In this document: in pieces, positions 1 to 8,982 of the stretch
Numbering within the stretch: position 1 is the first letter of the stretch
Layout: each line of letters starts with the position of its first letter
NCBI RefSeq assembly: GCF_020736705.1
Contig: NZ_CP085990.1
Span: forward strand, 620,001 to 684,000
Source of the DNA: Psychrobacter sanguinis
GTDB taxonomy: Bacteria; Pseudomonadota; Gammaproteobacteria; Pseudomonadales; Moraxellaceae
Direction: 5' to 3'
Length of the DNA stretch: 64,000 nucleotides
Notes under the pieces: model-generated
Database searches by the model: none
What the model was told of the DNA's origin: nothing
The model's input: the letters and a program-made list of their open reading frames with translations, nothing else
Made by a program: the position numbers and the translations under genes

Positions 1-1
1 A

Positions 2-67
2 TCTAACCACGTTCTCTACGATTTAAAATATCTATTTGATAGTGAGCTGAGCGATATACGTTTATAA
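2..67 (+). CDS. C-terminal end of a nucleotide-sugar dehydrogenase (partial)
   Basis: A frame that enters from the left edge encodes 21 residues ending in YDLKYLFDSELSDIRL and a TAA stop. This looks like the tail of TviB/WbpA-type UDP-N-acetylhexosamine 6-dehydrogenases, which often end with a YDLK-like stretch. The next gene is a TviC-type epimerase, the usual partner of TviB, which supports the call. Such an enzyme oxidises UDP-HexNAc to the uronic acid for capsule synthesis. Only the tail is visible, so the identification rests on a short match and on context. Confidence 0.5.
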   Translation, partial: SNHVLYDLKYLFDSELSDIRL

Positions 68-134
68 TCTGATCTCATTTATACAGTAAAACTTAAACGA
101 ACTGAATTTATAGAATATAAAAGAGTGAACTTTT

Positions 135-1163
135 ATGACTCAATACCAAAAAACCCAACAAGACTTAGTTACCGTTCCTAAGACTTGGCTTATTACAGGT
201 GTGGCTGGTTTTATTGGCTCGAACCTACTCGAGACTTTATTAAAGCTTAATCAGACAGTAGTAGGTTTAGATAACTTTGCTACGGGCCATCAAAAGAACT
301 TAGACGAAGTTCAACGCCTAGTCTCTACTGAACAGTGGCAGCGCTTTAGCTTCATCGAAGGTGATATTCGTAACTTTGTAGACTGCCAAAAAGCCTGCAT
401 GGGCATAGATTATGTATTACACCAAGCTGCGTTGGGTTCTGTACCTCGTTCACTTGCTGATCCCATTACGACTAATGAAGTTAATATATCCGGTTTCTTA
501 AATATGTTAACCGCCGCTCGTGATGCGGAAGTACAAAGCTTTACCTATGCAGCGAGTAGCTCAACGTATGGTGACCACCCTGGTCTACCAAAAGTAGAAG
601 ATAAGATTGGCAAACCATTGTCACCTTATGCAGTGACTAAATACGTTAATGAATTATATGCCGATGTATTTGCTCGTTCATATGGTTTCAAAAGTATTGG
701 TTTAAGGTACTTCAATGTCTTTGGTCGTCGTCAAGATCCAGACGGAGCTTATGCTGCAGTTATCCCTAAATGGACAACAGCCATGATTAAAGATGATACG
801 GTATTTATTAATGGTGATGGTGAAACCAGTCGTGACTTTTGTTATATTGAAAATACCATTCAAGCCAACATCTTAGCAGCTACTACTAAAAATGAGGATG
901 CGATTAACCAAGTGTATAACGTTGCCGTTGGTAACCGTACAACACTTAATGATTTATTTAATGCTATCAAGTTAGCATTAGCAGATAATGATGTGACATA
1001 TGAACGACAGCCCACCTATTGTGACTTCAGACCTGGTGATGTACGTCATAGTCAAGCTGACGTTAGTAAAGCTAAAAAATTATTAGGCTATGAGCCAGAA
1101 TTCGATATTTCTCAGGGTATTGATGAGGCAATGGCTTGGTATGTTACTTCTCTTCAAAGATAA
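135..1163 (+). CDS. tviC: UDP-N-acetylglucosamine/glucuronate C4-epimerase, TviC/WbpP type
   Basis: This is a 342-residue extended short-chain dehydrogenase/reductase. The NAD-binding motif GVAGFIGSN is near residue 24, the catalytic Ser/Thr region reads AASSSTYGD near residue 140, and the YxxxK pair is in YAVTK near residue 168. The HPGLPKVED stretch and the N-terminal tail before the Rossmann fold are typical of the TviC/WbpP/WbgU group, which interconverts UDP-GlcNAc and UDP-GalNAc or their uronic acids. It acts in the cytoplasm to supply a capsule precursor. It follows the tail of a likely TviB-type dehydrogenase and precedes the flippase by 6 bases. Its GC is nearer to ordinary chromosomal genes than that of the genes after it, so it may belong to the conserved flank of the locus. 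Confidence 0.88.
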   Translation: MTQYQKTQQDLVTVPKTWLITGVAGFIGSNLLETLLKLNQTVVGLDNFATGHQKNLDEVQRLVSTEQWQRFSFIEGDIRNFVDCQKACMGIDYVLHQAALGSVPRSLADPITTNEVNISGFLNMLTAARDAEVQSFTYAASSSTYGDHPGLPKVEDKIGKPLSPYAVTKYVNELYADVFARSYGFKSIGLRYFNVFGRRQDPDGAYAAVIPKWTTAMIKDDTVFINGDGETSRDFCYIENTIQANILAATTKNEDAINQVYNVAVGNRTTLNDLFNAIKLALADNDVTYERQPTYCDFRPGDVRHSQADVSKAKKLLGYEPEFDISQGIDEAMAWYVTSLQR

Positions 1164-1169
1164 TATAAA

Positions 1170-2501
1170 TTGAATAAAAATATATCGCACAAAATAGTAG
1201 CTTTATTAAAAGATACTTTTAATAAAAAAGATAGCTCTAGCATCTTTAAGGGAATGCTTACATTAGCTATAGGGTCAGGCACAGCGAGAATTATTGGAAT
1301 ACTGTCTATTCCAATAATAACTCGTATCTACTCGCCGTCAGATTATGGGGTATTAGCATTATATGTCTCTACAGTCTCAATCTTAGTCCCCGGAGCTACC
1401 CTTAGATACGGAACTGCTATACCATTACCTAAAAAAGATGCTTTTGCTATAAATCTTCTAGCCTTAGGCTTCCTATTAATATTATTGTACTGCATATCTC
1501 TCTTTACGATCTTTTATTTTTTTTCAGACATAATTTTTCTACAATTTAATATTTCTGAACTAGGTAGTCTGTGGTGGTTAGTTATACTCAGCATAGCGGG
1601 AGCTGCTATTTATGAATTGCTTAACTCTTGGGCTACTAGAAAGAAACAGTATCGCGTTATGGCTACTACCCAGTTTGCTCAATCATTCATTGGCAACTCA
1701 TCAAAAATAGTATTAGGACTATTGGGTTATAAACCTATTGGTTTGATAATTGGCCAACTATTAACACTTAGTAGTGGCTCTGGAGGATTGATAAAGGCTT
1801 CATTTAAAGATTTTCGTCTTTTATTACCCAATATTAAACTTAGTAGGATAAAATTTGCTGCTGCTTATTATAAGCAATTCCCTATTTTTCGTCTGCCATC
1901 ACAATTACTGCTTCAAGTATCAAGTAATGCACCGGTATTGATGATGTCAGCCTTATATGGTAAAGGTCTAACTGGACAGTTAAGCCTAGCAATTATGGCT
2001 ATATCTCTGCCGACAGGTATTATTTCTCAAGCTATAAGTAGTGCGTTCTATGCTGAAATCGCTAAAATTGGTAGAAGAAATTTAGACCAAGTAAGATATT
2101 TGACAATAGATATCCAAAAAAAGCTGTTCTTAATTGGCATTCCAATCACTATATTAGTTATGCTTTTATCCGAGTCTATGTTTAAAGTGGTATTTGGTGC
2201 AGAATGGCAAGTTGCTGGACAATTTGCTGCAATTCTAGCCCCTTTTGTATTATTGCAATTCACATCAAATCCATTAATGCAGGTTTTAAATATAGCAGGT
2301 TCTCAAAAGCATTTCCTTTTAATAAATATTACTAGAATTTTGGGCTTAGCAGTTTTATTGCTTATTTTTAATACTTATGAATTCAGCCATGAAACTTTTG
2401 TAATAGCCCTTAGTATTTACCTAAGTTTATATTATTTAGGAACTACCTTATTTATCATATTTACAGTTAGAAAACCTAATATTACAATAAATCCAACTTA
2501 A
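1170..2501 (+). CDS. wzx: Wzx-type oligosaccharide flippase
   Basis: A 443-residue, strongly hydrophobic protein of the MATE/MOP polysaccharide-export superfamily. It opens with a soluble stretch of about 25 residues, then GMLTLAIGSGTARIIGILSIPIITRIYSPSDYGVL-like sequence typical of the first membrane segment of Wzx proteins; about 12 membrane segments follow. It would flip undecaprenyl-linked repeat units across the inner membrane before polymerisation by Wzy. The start is TTG, 6 bases after the epimerase stop, with only a weak ribosome site; no better start is evident in frame. The gene is AT-rich. The specific substrate cannot be read from sequence. Confidence 0.85.
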   Translation: MNKNISHKIVALLKDTFNKKDSSSIFKGMLTLAIGSGTARIIGILSIPIITRIYSPSDYGVLALYVSTVSILVPGATLRYGTAIPLPKKDAFAINLLALGFLLILLYCISLFTIFYFFSDIIFLQFNISELGSLWWLVILSIAGAAIYELLNSWATRKKQYRVMATTQFAQSFIGNSSKIVLGLLGYKPIGLIIGQLLTLSSGSGGLIKASFKDFRLLLPNIKLSRIKFAAAYYKQFPIFRLPSQLLLQVSSNAPVLMMSALYGKGLTGQLSLAIMAISLPTGIISQAISSAFYAEIAKIGRRNLDQVRYLTIDIQKKLFLIGIPITILVMLLSESMFKVVFGAEWQVAGQFAAILAPFVLLQFTSNPLMQVLNIAGSQKHFLLINITRILGLAVLLLIFNTYEFSHETFVIALSIYLSLYYLGTTLFIIFTVRKPNITINPT

Positions 2502-2525
2502 CTTAAGACTAAAAGAGTTTTAATA

Positions 2526-3761
2526 ATGAAAAAAAATATTTTATGTGTTTCAAAAACTAAACTAGAGGGTAAAGTTAAAGTAAGTGGTGCAAAGAATGCT
2601 GCCTTAAAATTACTGACTGCCTCAGTTTTAACTAGTGATAAAGTCGAGTTATTTGACTCCCCTAATGGTCTATTAGATATGCAGGTTCATATCGGTATGA
2701 TAGAGAAAATGGGGAAAACATGCTACCAAAAAGATGGTTATTTATGTATAGAAGAATCTTCAACCATATCTAATGAGTTGTTATGGGACGAACGCTCAAT
2801 AAGAAACTCATTACTAATACTAGGTTCCCTAACAGCTCGCTTTAGTCAAGGAAAAGTTCCACTTCCTGGTGGCTGTCCTCTAGGGGATAGAAAATATGAT
2901 TTACATATACAAGTCTTAGAGAGTATGGGAGCAAAAGTATGGGAAGAAGAGGGATATCTTTGCGCAAAATCTAACGGGCGATTGATAGGTTGTGAAATAC
3001 ACTTACCTATTCGCTCAACTGGCGCAACAGAAAATGCGATCTTATGTGGTGTGCTTGCAGAAGGTTTTACTAAAATCTGGAACCCTCACATTCGTCCAGA
3101 AATCTTAGACTTAATAGATATGTTAAATAAAATGGGAGCAAATATTAAAGTTTATGGTCAGAGATCTATTGAGATAGAGGGTGTAAAAGAATTACAAGGT
3201 GTAAAACACAAAGTAATACCAGATAACATGGAAGCTATTACCTGGGCAATTGCATCTGCAATTACAGGTGGAGATATAGAAATTATTAACTTTCCTCTTG
3301 AGCATCTCGAGGTACCATTAGTCTTTCTACGTGAAAGTGGAATGAATTTCTATAAAGGTGAGCGTTCCCTAATTGTAAAGGGCAGTACCCCTTACCCTAT
3401 AGAGATTAGTACAGGCCCGTATCCAGGAATAAATTCTGATATGCAACCACTTTTTGCAGTTTATGGAGCATGCTCACAAGGCGACTCTAAAATTGTAGAT
3501 TTACGCTTTCCAGGAAGATATGCTTATGCTGAGGAATTAGCTAAAATGGGAATGAAGTACTCTATTGAAGGGGATATGCTAAAGATACATGGTGGTAATC
3601 AACTACAAGGTGCCAGAGTTAAGGCATTAGACCTAAGAGCAGGAATGGCTCTTATATTAGCAGGATTAGTTTCTGAAGGAGAAACTATAATTGAAGATGC
3701 TTGGCAGATTTCTCGAGGCTATGAAAACATAACTGAAAAACTTAAAGCCTTATCAAGTTAA
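2526..3761 (+). CDS. murA: MurA paralogue: UDP-GlcNAc 1-carboxyvinyltransferase in the capsule locus
   Basis: A 411-residue EPSP-synthase-fold enzyme that should add enolpyruvate from PEP to the 3-OH of UDP-GlcNAc or a related sugar. Key residues are all present: SGAKNAAL with K23/N24, the mobile-loop Cys at GGCPLGDRK (C117), D305 in NSDMQPLF, and R371 in DLRAGMALILAG. Cys rather than Asp in the loop means the fosfomycin target Cys is kept. In most bacteria murA is a housekeeping peptidoglycan gene far from capsule genes. Here it lies between wzx and a glycosyltransferase, followed by a MurB homologue, which argues for a dedicated role in making a lactyl-ether sugar. It is divergent from a typical proteobacterial MurA, for example GDRKYDLH where GARPVDLH is usual. 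Whether its product is UDP-MurNAc or another ether sugar is not known. Confidence 0.85.
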   Translation: MKKNILCVSKTKLEGKVKVSGAKNAALKLLTASVLTSDKVELFDSPNGLLDMQVHIGMIEKMGKTCYQKDGYLCIEESSTISNELLWDERSIRNSLLILGSLTARFSQGKVPLPGGCPLGDRKYDLHIQVLESMGAKVWEEEGYLCAKSNGRLIGCEIHLPIRSTGATENAILCGVLAEGFTKIWNPHIRPEILDLIDMLNKMGANIKVYGQRSIEIEGVKELQGVKHKVIPDNMEAITWAIASAITGGDIEIINFPLEHLEVPLVFLRESGMNFYKGERSLIVKGSTPYPIEISTGPYPGINSDMQPLFAVYGACSQGDSKIVDLRFPGRYAYAEELAKMGMKYSIEGDMLKIHGGNQLQGARVKALDLRAGMALILAGLVSEGETIIEDAWQISRGYENITEKLKALSS

Positions 3762-3942
3762 TTTTTTCTAAAAAATATGGTTAGCTAATTGCCGTAGATT
3801 TGAGACGATAAGCTAAGATTGGATAAAAGAAGAACCTTAATAATCGAGCATCTACATATAATAAGAGTATAATTTATTTTAAGATGCTCTATAGGTTTTT
3901 CTATATTACTTACACCATAAATATTAATATTGAATAAAAAAT

Positions 3943-3946
3943 GAGG
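3943..3946 (+). promoter_or_regulatory. Ribosome-binding site that sets the murB-like start
   Basis: GAGG lies 6 bases before TTG at 3953, an ideal distance. The in-frame ATG at 3941 overlaps this site, so translation most likely begins at the TTG. Confidence 0.5.
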
Positions 3947-3952
3947 TATGGT

Positions 3953-4813
3953 TTGAAAGTTATAGAGAAGATGGACTTAACTGAACTAAATTCCTATCGG
4001 ATAAAGAGCATCTGTAAAAAGGCCTATTTCCCTGATAGTGAAAAAGAACTAATCGCCCTACTTAAAGATAACTCATCTAAACCCTTAAATATTATTGGTA
4101 ATGGTAATAATATTATTTTGTCTAAGGAATATTATGAAACCCCTTTCATAATTTTAAACAAATGTTTTGATAAAATAGTATTCGAAAATGGTTTATTGAT
4201 AGCAGAAGCAGGGGCTACTTTATTGAAGTTGAGCGAAATAGCTCTACACTATGGTTTAACAGGTTTAGAGGAGTTTTATGATATCCCAAGCTCTGTTGGC
4301 GGGGCTATCGTAATGAATGCAGGCAATAAAGATAAAGAAATTAAAGATGTAATAACTAAAATCCGATTTTTAGATTTGAATACTCTAGAGGTAAGTGAAA
4401 TTACAAGTGAACAAGCAAATTTTTCTTATCGAAATAGCTTTTTTCAAGAAGAAAATAACCATATTATATTAAAAGCATGGTTTAAGCTTAGTCCTGGTGA
4501 TCCTAGTGAAATACAGCATAAAATGTTGCAAGGAAAAAAACTTAGATGGGCCAAGCAGCCTCGAGAATATCCTAACTCTGGCAGTGTTTTTAAAAGACCC
4601 GAAGGTAGATTCGTAGGGCCAATGCTTGATGAATTAAATCTTAAGGGATTATCCATAGGAGGAGCTCAGGTATCAACTAAGCACAGTGGATTCATTGTTA
4701 ATAAAGGTTGTGCAACAGGGCAAGATATTCTTTCTCTAATTAGTGAAATTCAAAGAAGGGTAAAAATGCATTTTGGTATTGAATTGGTAGTTGAGCAAAG
4801 GATAATTTCGTAA
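3953..4813 (+). CDS. murB: MurB paralogue: UDP-N-acetylenolpyruvylglucosamine reductase in the capsule locus
   Basis: An FAD enzyme of about 286 residues that would reduce the enolpyruvyl ether made by the neighbouring MurA homologue to a D-lactyl ether, giving UDP-MurNAc or a similar sugar. Visible motifs are the FAD-binding GNGNNIIL, the GLEEFYDIPSSVGGAIVMNAG stretch, YRNSFF, the proton-donor loop PNSGSVFKRP, HSGFIVNKG, and the C-terminal Glu in GIELVVEQ. The short length and the C-terminus fit type II MurB. An ATG at 3941 is in frame, but the TTG has the better ribosome site. The gene is separated from murA by about 190 AT-rich bases and overlaps the next glycosyltransferase by one base (TAATG), so those two are translationally coupled. 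Confidence 0.83.
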   Translation: MKVIEKMDLTELNSYRIKSICKKAYFPDSEKELIALLKDNSSKPLNIIGNGNNIILSKEYYETPFIILNKCFDKIVFENGLLIAEAGATLLKLSEIALHYGLTGLEEFYDIPSSVGGAIVMNAGNKDKEIKDVITKIRFLDLNTLEVSEITSEQANFSYRNSFFQEENNHIILKAWFKLSPGDPSEIQHKMLQGKKLRWAKQPREYPNSGSVFKRPEGRFVGPMLDELNLKGLSIGGAQVSTKHSGFIVNKGCATGQDILSLISEIQRRVKMHFGIELVVEQRIIS

Positions 4814-5997
4814 TGAAGATCTTGTTCTTTATTTCCGTACTCAAACATGGTAACGGTGGGCATCTATATAGTTTGTTACACATTTCAAATATAATCTCAA
4901 AAAAACATGATGTTGGTGTGATTTCAATCGGTCCTGGTGATAGTAGAAATATATGTAATAATCCCCATCATATTGTTCACATTGATTTTAATGGTTTAAA
5001 TTTATTAAAACTTAAGTCGACCATTGATAAAACAATTAAAGATTTTCAACCTGATATTTTTCATTATTTTGATGTAGCTTCTTATAATGTAATAGCACCA
5101 TTATATCCAAGATGGGCGACTAAAACTGTTCTTAATAAATGTGGAGGCCCTAATCCGAAGAAAGAGAACGAATTTCCGCATGTTCATAATCTTGTCTTAT
5201 TTAGTCTTGAAAATCAAATATGGTTTGAAAGTAATAGTAATTATAGAAATACAGTTACTACTCTTATACCAAATCGAGTAGCAAAGATTAATACTGATGA
5301 TAAAAGTACAGATATTAATAAACCACAAGATGCTTTTACATTTGTAAAAATTGCTCGTATTGGACAAACATACAAGAGTAGTATTCTAGATTCTATTAAT
5401 TTATTAGATATCCTATATAAAAGAAATTCTAAACTGAGAATCAAACTATTTATAATTGGAGTAGTGGAAGATAATGAGGTTTTAGAAGATATTATATTGA
5501 ATGAACATGTTAAGAACGGTAATGTAGTTATATTAACTGAAAATAAGTATACATATAATGCTTCGAAAATGCTATTCCTCGCAGATGCTACGATTTCTAC
5601 AGGTAGAGGAGTTATGGAAGCAGCTTCTTTAGGTTTACCTGTTTTGACTATAAATTCCCAGAGCCATATTCCTGTTTTATTAACACAAGATACTTTCGAA
5701 CAAGCTTTTAAAACTAATTTTTCTGGAAGAAATATTTTTCCTTCTCTGGATAATAATGAGAACCTTTCGAACATTGAAAATTTAATAACTAATTCCAGAT
5801 TTTATGAAAATATTTCTGCATATATGAATATAGTATTCGATAAGTATTTTAATATTGAAAAGGCTCTAGATAAATATGAGAATTTATATAATTCAATATG
5901 TAATGATAATAAGAAAAAATTTCAATTCTCTCCTATGCGTACTATTCTGACATTACGTACTTTCTATAAAAAAAGTATGGTTAATAAAAATAATTAA
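4813..5997 (+). CDS. GT4-like glycosyltransferase
   Basis: A 394-residue GT-B-fold protein. It opens with MKILFFISVLKHGNGGHLYSL, the N-terminal beta strand and Gly-rich turn of GT4 enzymes. Near residue 270 it has GRGVMEAASLGLPVL, equivalent to the nucleotide-sugar-binding E(x7)E region, although the second Glu is not clear. It would add one sugar of the capsule repeat on the cytoplasmic face. It starts inside the murB stop codon, so it is probably made together with that enzyme and may use its product. The 3' end runs into a tandem heptamer repeat. Donor and acceptor cannot be predicted. Confidence 0.7.
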   Translation: MKILFFISVLKHGNGGHLYSLLHISNIISKKHDVGVISIGPGDSRNICNNPHHIVHIDFNGLNLLKLKSTIDKTIKDFQPDIFHYFDVASYNVIAPLYPRWATKTVLNKCGGPNPKKENEFPHVHNLVLFSLENQIWFESNSNYRNTVTTLIPNRVAKINTDDKSTDINKPQDAFTFVKIARIGQTYKSSILDSINLLDILYKRNSKLRIKLFIIGVVEDNEVLEDIILNEHVKNGNVVILTENKYTYNASKMLFLADATISTGRGVMEAASLGLPVLTINSQSHIPVLLTQDTFEQAFKTNFSGRNIFPSLDNNENLSNIENLITNSRFYENISAYMNIVFDKYFNIEKALDKYENLYNSICNDNKKKFQFSPMRTILTLRTFYKKSMVNKNN

Positions 5998-6023
5998 TAA
6001 TTAATAATTAATAATTAATAATT
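5989..6023 (+). repeat. Tandem 7-bp repeat (TAATTAA), about five copies
   Basis: The heptamer TAATTAA repeats in tandem across the stop codon of the preceding glycosyltransferase and into the spacer. A change in copy number could only alter the last residues or the spacer. Confidence 0.7.
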
Positions 6024-6635
6024 AGAACATATTAGTTTAATTTTATAATTCTCCAGGTTAGTAAATAAAATATTTACATTTTTAGTTTTAGATTATTTCA
6101 TGCTTAATTATATTTACCTTACTACTTTTTTAATCAGACTAATCCTTCATTTTAAGATTGCAACTCGCTATAAACAATTATTAATATTGAGTCAAATAAT
6201 TTTAACAATATTTTAAATAGATATATATTATAGAAGAAGAAAAATATCTTAGAGAAGTTGTCAACTATGACATTCATGCTGCAATAATTATAGTTAGTTA
6301 TAAAATTAAAGGATCGAATTATATTAGTATAGAAAATATATTATTATTGAGAATTAGCTACTAGTATCGCTAATTTAAAATATTTGATTTTGATAAATCA
6401 TATCTTAGTAGTTTATCTATATAAGTAAAGATAGGGTTTTCAATATAAGTGACATTAGTTTGCTGAGTTTTAAATAAGCAACTCTTTAAAATTGAGTTAA
6501 CATATAATATCTATTTTGAGAATCTAACTATTTGTGTCATATAGCTAATATTATAGACTCCTATTTTCTCACTAGTTTTACATTAGATATTTATCCACTA
6601 CATTACTAATTATTGATTAACAAAGAGAAAAATAA
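5998..6635. other. Gene-free AT-rich stretch between a glycosyltransferase and the ATP-grasp gene
   Basis: This 638-base spacer is very AT-rich and full of stops in all frames. The only mildly suggestive piece is an open stretch near 6233-6365 on the plus strand of about 40 codons, which I do not recognise. It may be a decayed gene or a long leader and promoter for the ATP-grasp gene. A purine-rich ribosome site (AAAGAGAAAAATAA) precedes the ATG at 6636. Confidence 0.5.
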
Positions 6636-7673
6636 ATGAAAATTGCAATTCACCATAGAGAAGGAAGTTTTTCTGAACGTTGGCTACAGTATTGTATAAA
6701 AAATAACATAAGTTACAAAATAGTAAACGCTTTTGATAATGATATCATTCATCAAGTCAAAGATTGCGATATCTTTATGTGGCATCATCATCATGGAAAA
6801 TTCAAAGATGTGCTTACTGCAAAAAGAATTTTATTCGCTTTGGAACAAGCAGGTATTATTGTTTTTCCTAACTTCAATACAGGTTGGCATTTTGATGACA
6901 AAGTAGCTCAGAAATATTTACTTGAAGCTATTGGTGCTCCGCTTGTGCCGAGTTATGTCTTTTATGAACAGGCAGAAGCACTAGCTTGGGCTAAGCAGAC
7001 TTCCTTTCCTAAAGTATTTAAGCTAAAAGGTGGAGCTGGTGCCAAAAACGTCAAGCTTGTAAGAAGTTATAAAGAAGCTAAAAAAATTATACATCAAGCT
7101 TTTAATAAAGGCTTTGCACAGTTTGATAAGCTTGGTAACTTAAAAGAACGTTTTAATAAATTTAAGGCTGGTCAAGATAGTTTAATAGGTGTGCTCAAAG
7201 GCGCGGGAAGATTAGTCGTTACGCCTGAGTTCTCTAGATTACAAAATAATGAAAATGGTTATGTTTATTTTCAAGATTTTATCCCTAATAATAAGTCAGA
7301 TACTCGGGTCATAATTATAAATAGAAAAGCTTTTGCTATTAAAAGAATGGTACGCACAGGCGACTTTAGAGCTTCGGGAAGTGGTAATATCATATATGAT
7401 ATAGATAGCATTAATATAAAAACTATTGAACTTGCTTTTTCTGTAAATGAAATTTTACGGTCCCAGTGTGTGGCTTTCGACTTCGTTTTAGATGATGATG
7501 GTAATCCACTTATCGTAGAAATTAGTTATGGATTTTCTATTGAAGCATATGATCAATGTCCAGGTTATTGGGACGAAAATTTGAACTGGTATACAAAGAA
7601 ATTTAATCCTCAATATTGGATGATTGAAAGTCTACTTTCCCATTCTCACATTGAATCTGATACTAACTCTTAA
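6636..7673 (+). CDS. ATP-grasp carboxylate-amine ligase-like protein
   Basis: A 345-residue protein with an ATP-grasp fold. The phosphate-binding Lys and Gly-rich loop read FPKVFKLKGGAGAKNVKLV near residue 130. The adenine and substrate region has YFQDFIPNNKSDTRV and AFAIKRMVR near residues 210-235. The metal-binding acidic residues lie in VAFDFVLDDDGNPLIVEIS near residues 285-305. Where most ATP-grasp ligases end this motif with Glu-x-Asn, this one has Glu-Ile-Ser, followed by YGFS and a CPGYWD motif. Such enzymes activate a carboxylate as acyl phosphate and join it to an amine. In a capsule locus that makes uronic and perhaps lactyl sugars, a likely job is amidating a sugar carboxyl with an amino acid. 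The substrate is an inference. Confidence 0.75.
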   Translation: MKIAIHHREGSFSERWLQYCIKNNISYKIVNAFDNDIIHQVKDCDIFMWHHHHGKFKDVLTAKRILFALEQAGIIVFPNFNTGWHFDDKVAQKYLLEAIGAPLVPSYVFYEQAEALAWAKQTSFPKVFKLKGGAGAKNVKLVRSYKEAKKIIHQAFNKGFAQFDKLGNLKERFNKFKAGQDSLIGVLKGAGRLVVTPEFSRLQNNENGYVYFQDFIPNNKSDTRVIIINRKAFAIKRMVRTGDFRASGSGNIIYDIDSINIKTIELAFSVNEILRSQCVAFDFVLDDDGNPLIVEISYGFSIEAYDQCPGYWDENLNWYTKKFNPQYWMIESLLSHSHIESDTNS

Positions 7674-7813
7674 TTATTTAAATTTATAAATTATATTTTC
7701 AAGTTCAAGATGTTAAGTAGTCGAACATGATCTAAATTATTTTGGAACTTTATTATTAAAGTCATAATTTCTATATTAATTATAATAATTTAGAAACTGA
7801 CAGTTATTGATAT

Positions 7814-7818
7814 GGGAG
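7814..7818 (+). promoter_or_regulatory. Ribosome-binding site that sets the start of the second glycosyltransferase
   Basis: GGGAG lies 8 bases before TTG at 7827. The in-frame ATG at 7812 overlaps this site and leaves no ribosome site of its own, so TTG is the better start. Confidence 0.45.
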
Positions 7819-7826
7819 TTAACATT

Positions 7827-8954
7827 TTGAAAAAAAAATTTCTATTTGTTTTACCTGCTGCCAAATTAAGCGGTGGTGCTCAAAGAGTGATGTTTAATTT
7901 AGCTCGTCATTTAGTTTTAAACGATCAAGATGTTACGTTAATAACAATGACACGGGGATTTGAAAAAGGTTGGGACGTATTAAATGATCATTCAAACTTC
8001 AACTGGATTATTGGAGAATATAAATCAGAGAAATCTTCATTAATACCTATCACTCTTCAAATCTTAAAACTTGATAGAAAGTATAAATTTGACTATATCT
8101 TCTCGTCACATATTCATATTAACAGCTATCTAAGTACCTTAAAAAAATTAGGTGTTTTTTCTGGTTCATTCTTGACTTCTAGAGAGTCAACCATGGTTTT
8201 TGAAAGGAATACTGATTACAAAAAGTATTTTTTTAAATTTGTTTATAAATACTTATATGGTAGTCAAGATTTACTAATATGCCAGACAGAATCGATGAAG
8301 AAATCTTTATTATCTAATCTAGGCTTTAATCCAGTAAAAAATACCGTAGTTATACCTAATCCAGTGAGTGTTGATTTTATAAATTCTTCAATTTCTAGTT
8401 CAATTAATGCTGAATTGGCTAAGGATAAATTTATTGTTGCTTGTGGAAGATTAGTTAAACTTAAACAATTCGATCTTCTCATAAAAGCATTTGAAAGTGT
8501 CTATCGTCAGTATTCCGATTATAAACTTTTAATAATTGGTGAAGGTAGTGAGAAAAACAACTTACTTGAACTAGTAGCAAAACTTAATCTTAAAGATTCT
8601 GTATATCTTGTTGGAAAGGTAGATAATCCATTTATTTATTTTAAATATGCACAGGTTGGTATTGTTTCGTCTAAAATAGAAGGCTTTCCAAACGTATTGC
8701 TAGAAATGATGGCTTCAGGTACAAAGAGTATTATTTCAACCCCTTGTACTGATGGGATCAAAGGCATACCAAACATCACTATTTCAGAAGATTGTTCTCA
8801 AGAAAGCATTTCTAAACTTTTGTCTCAGGCTCTCAAAAGTAATGAAAACTATTCCGAACAATACAAGAATACAGTTATTCAAAAGCACTCTGTCGATGCT
8901 TTCTGGGATAAGATAGATAAGATTAGTTCAAATAAAGTAGATAATAAATATTAA
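7827..8954 (+). CDS. GT4 family glycosyltransferase
   Basis: About 375 residues from the TTG. The N-terminus [25 protein letters not shown] is the classic GT4 acceptor-side start. The C-terminal half holds [34 protein letters not shown], and [16 protein letters not shown], the EGFxxxxLE(A/M)MA(x)G donor-binding motif with both Glu residues. It is a retaining GT-B glycosyltransferase of the cytoplasm that extends the lipid-linked repeat unit. It follows the ATP-grasp gene by about 150 bases and precedes ugd by 28. Sugar specificity cannot be called. Confidence 0.85.
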   Translation: MKKKFLFVLPAAKLSGGAQRVMFNLARHLVLNDQDVTLITMTRGFEKGWDVLNDHSNFNWIIGEYKSEKSSLIPITLQILKLDRKYKFDYIFSSHIHINSYLSTLKKLGVFSGSFLTSRESTMVFERNTDYKKYFFKFVYKYLYGSQDLLICQTESMKKSLLSNLGFNPVKNTVVIPNPVSVDFINSSISSSINAELAKDKFIVACGRLVKLKQFDLLIKAFESVYRQYSDYKLLIIGEGSEKNNLLELVAKLNLKDSVYLVGKVDNPFIYFKYAQVGIVSSKIEGFPNVLLEMMASGTKSIISTPCTDGIKGIPNITISEDCSQESISKLLSQALKSNENYSEQYKNTVIQKHSVDAFWDKIDKISSNKVDNKY

Positions 8955-8982
8955 TTTCAAAATTTCTAGGGTAAGAATAGTT

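Noticed and set aside
5241..5774. 177-codon open frame on the minus strand inside the glycosyltransferase gene
   Set aside because: It lies antisense to a gene with clear GT4 motifs, has no ribosome site and encodes low-complexity hydrophobic sequence. It is a by-product of AT-rich codon use.
5989..6023. Phase-variable repeat controlling the glycosyltransferase
   Set aside because: The repeat spans the stop codon at the 3' end, so copy-number change would only alter the last few residues. A switch of function is unlikely.
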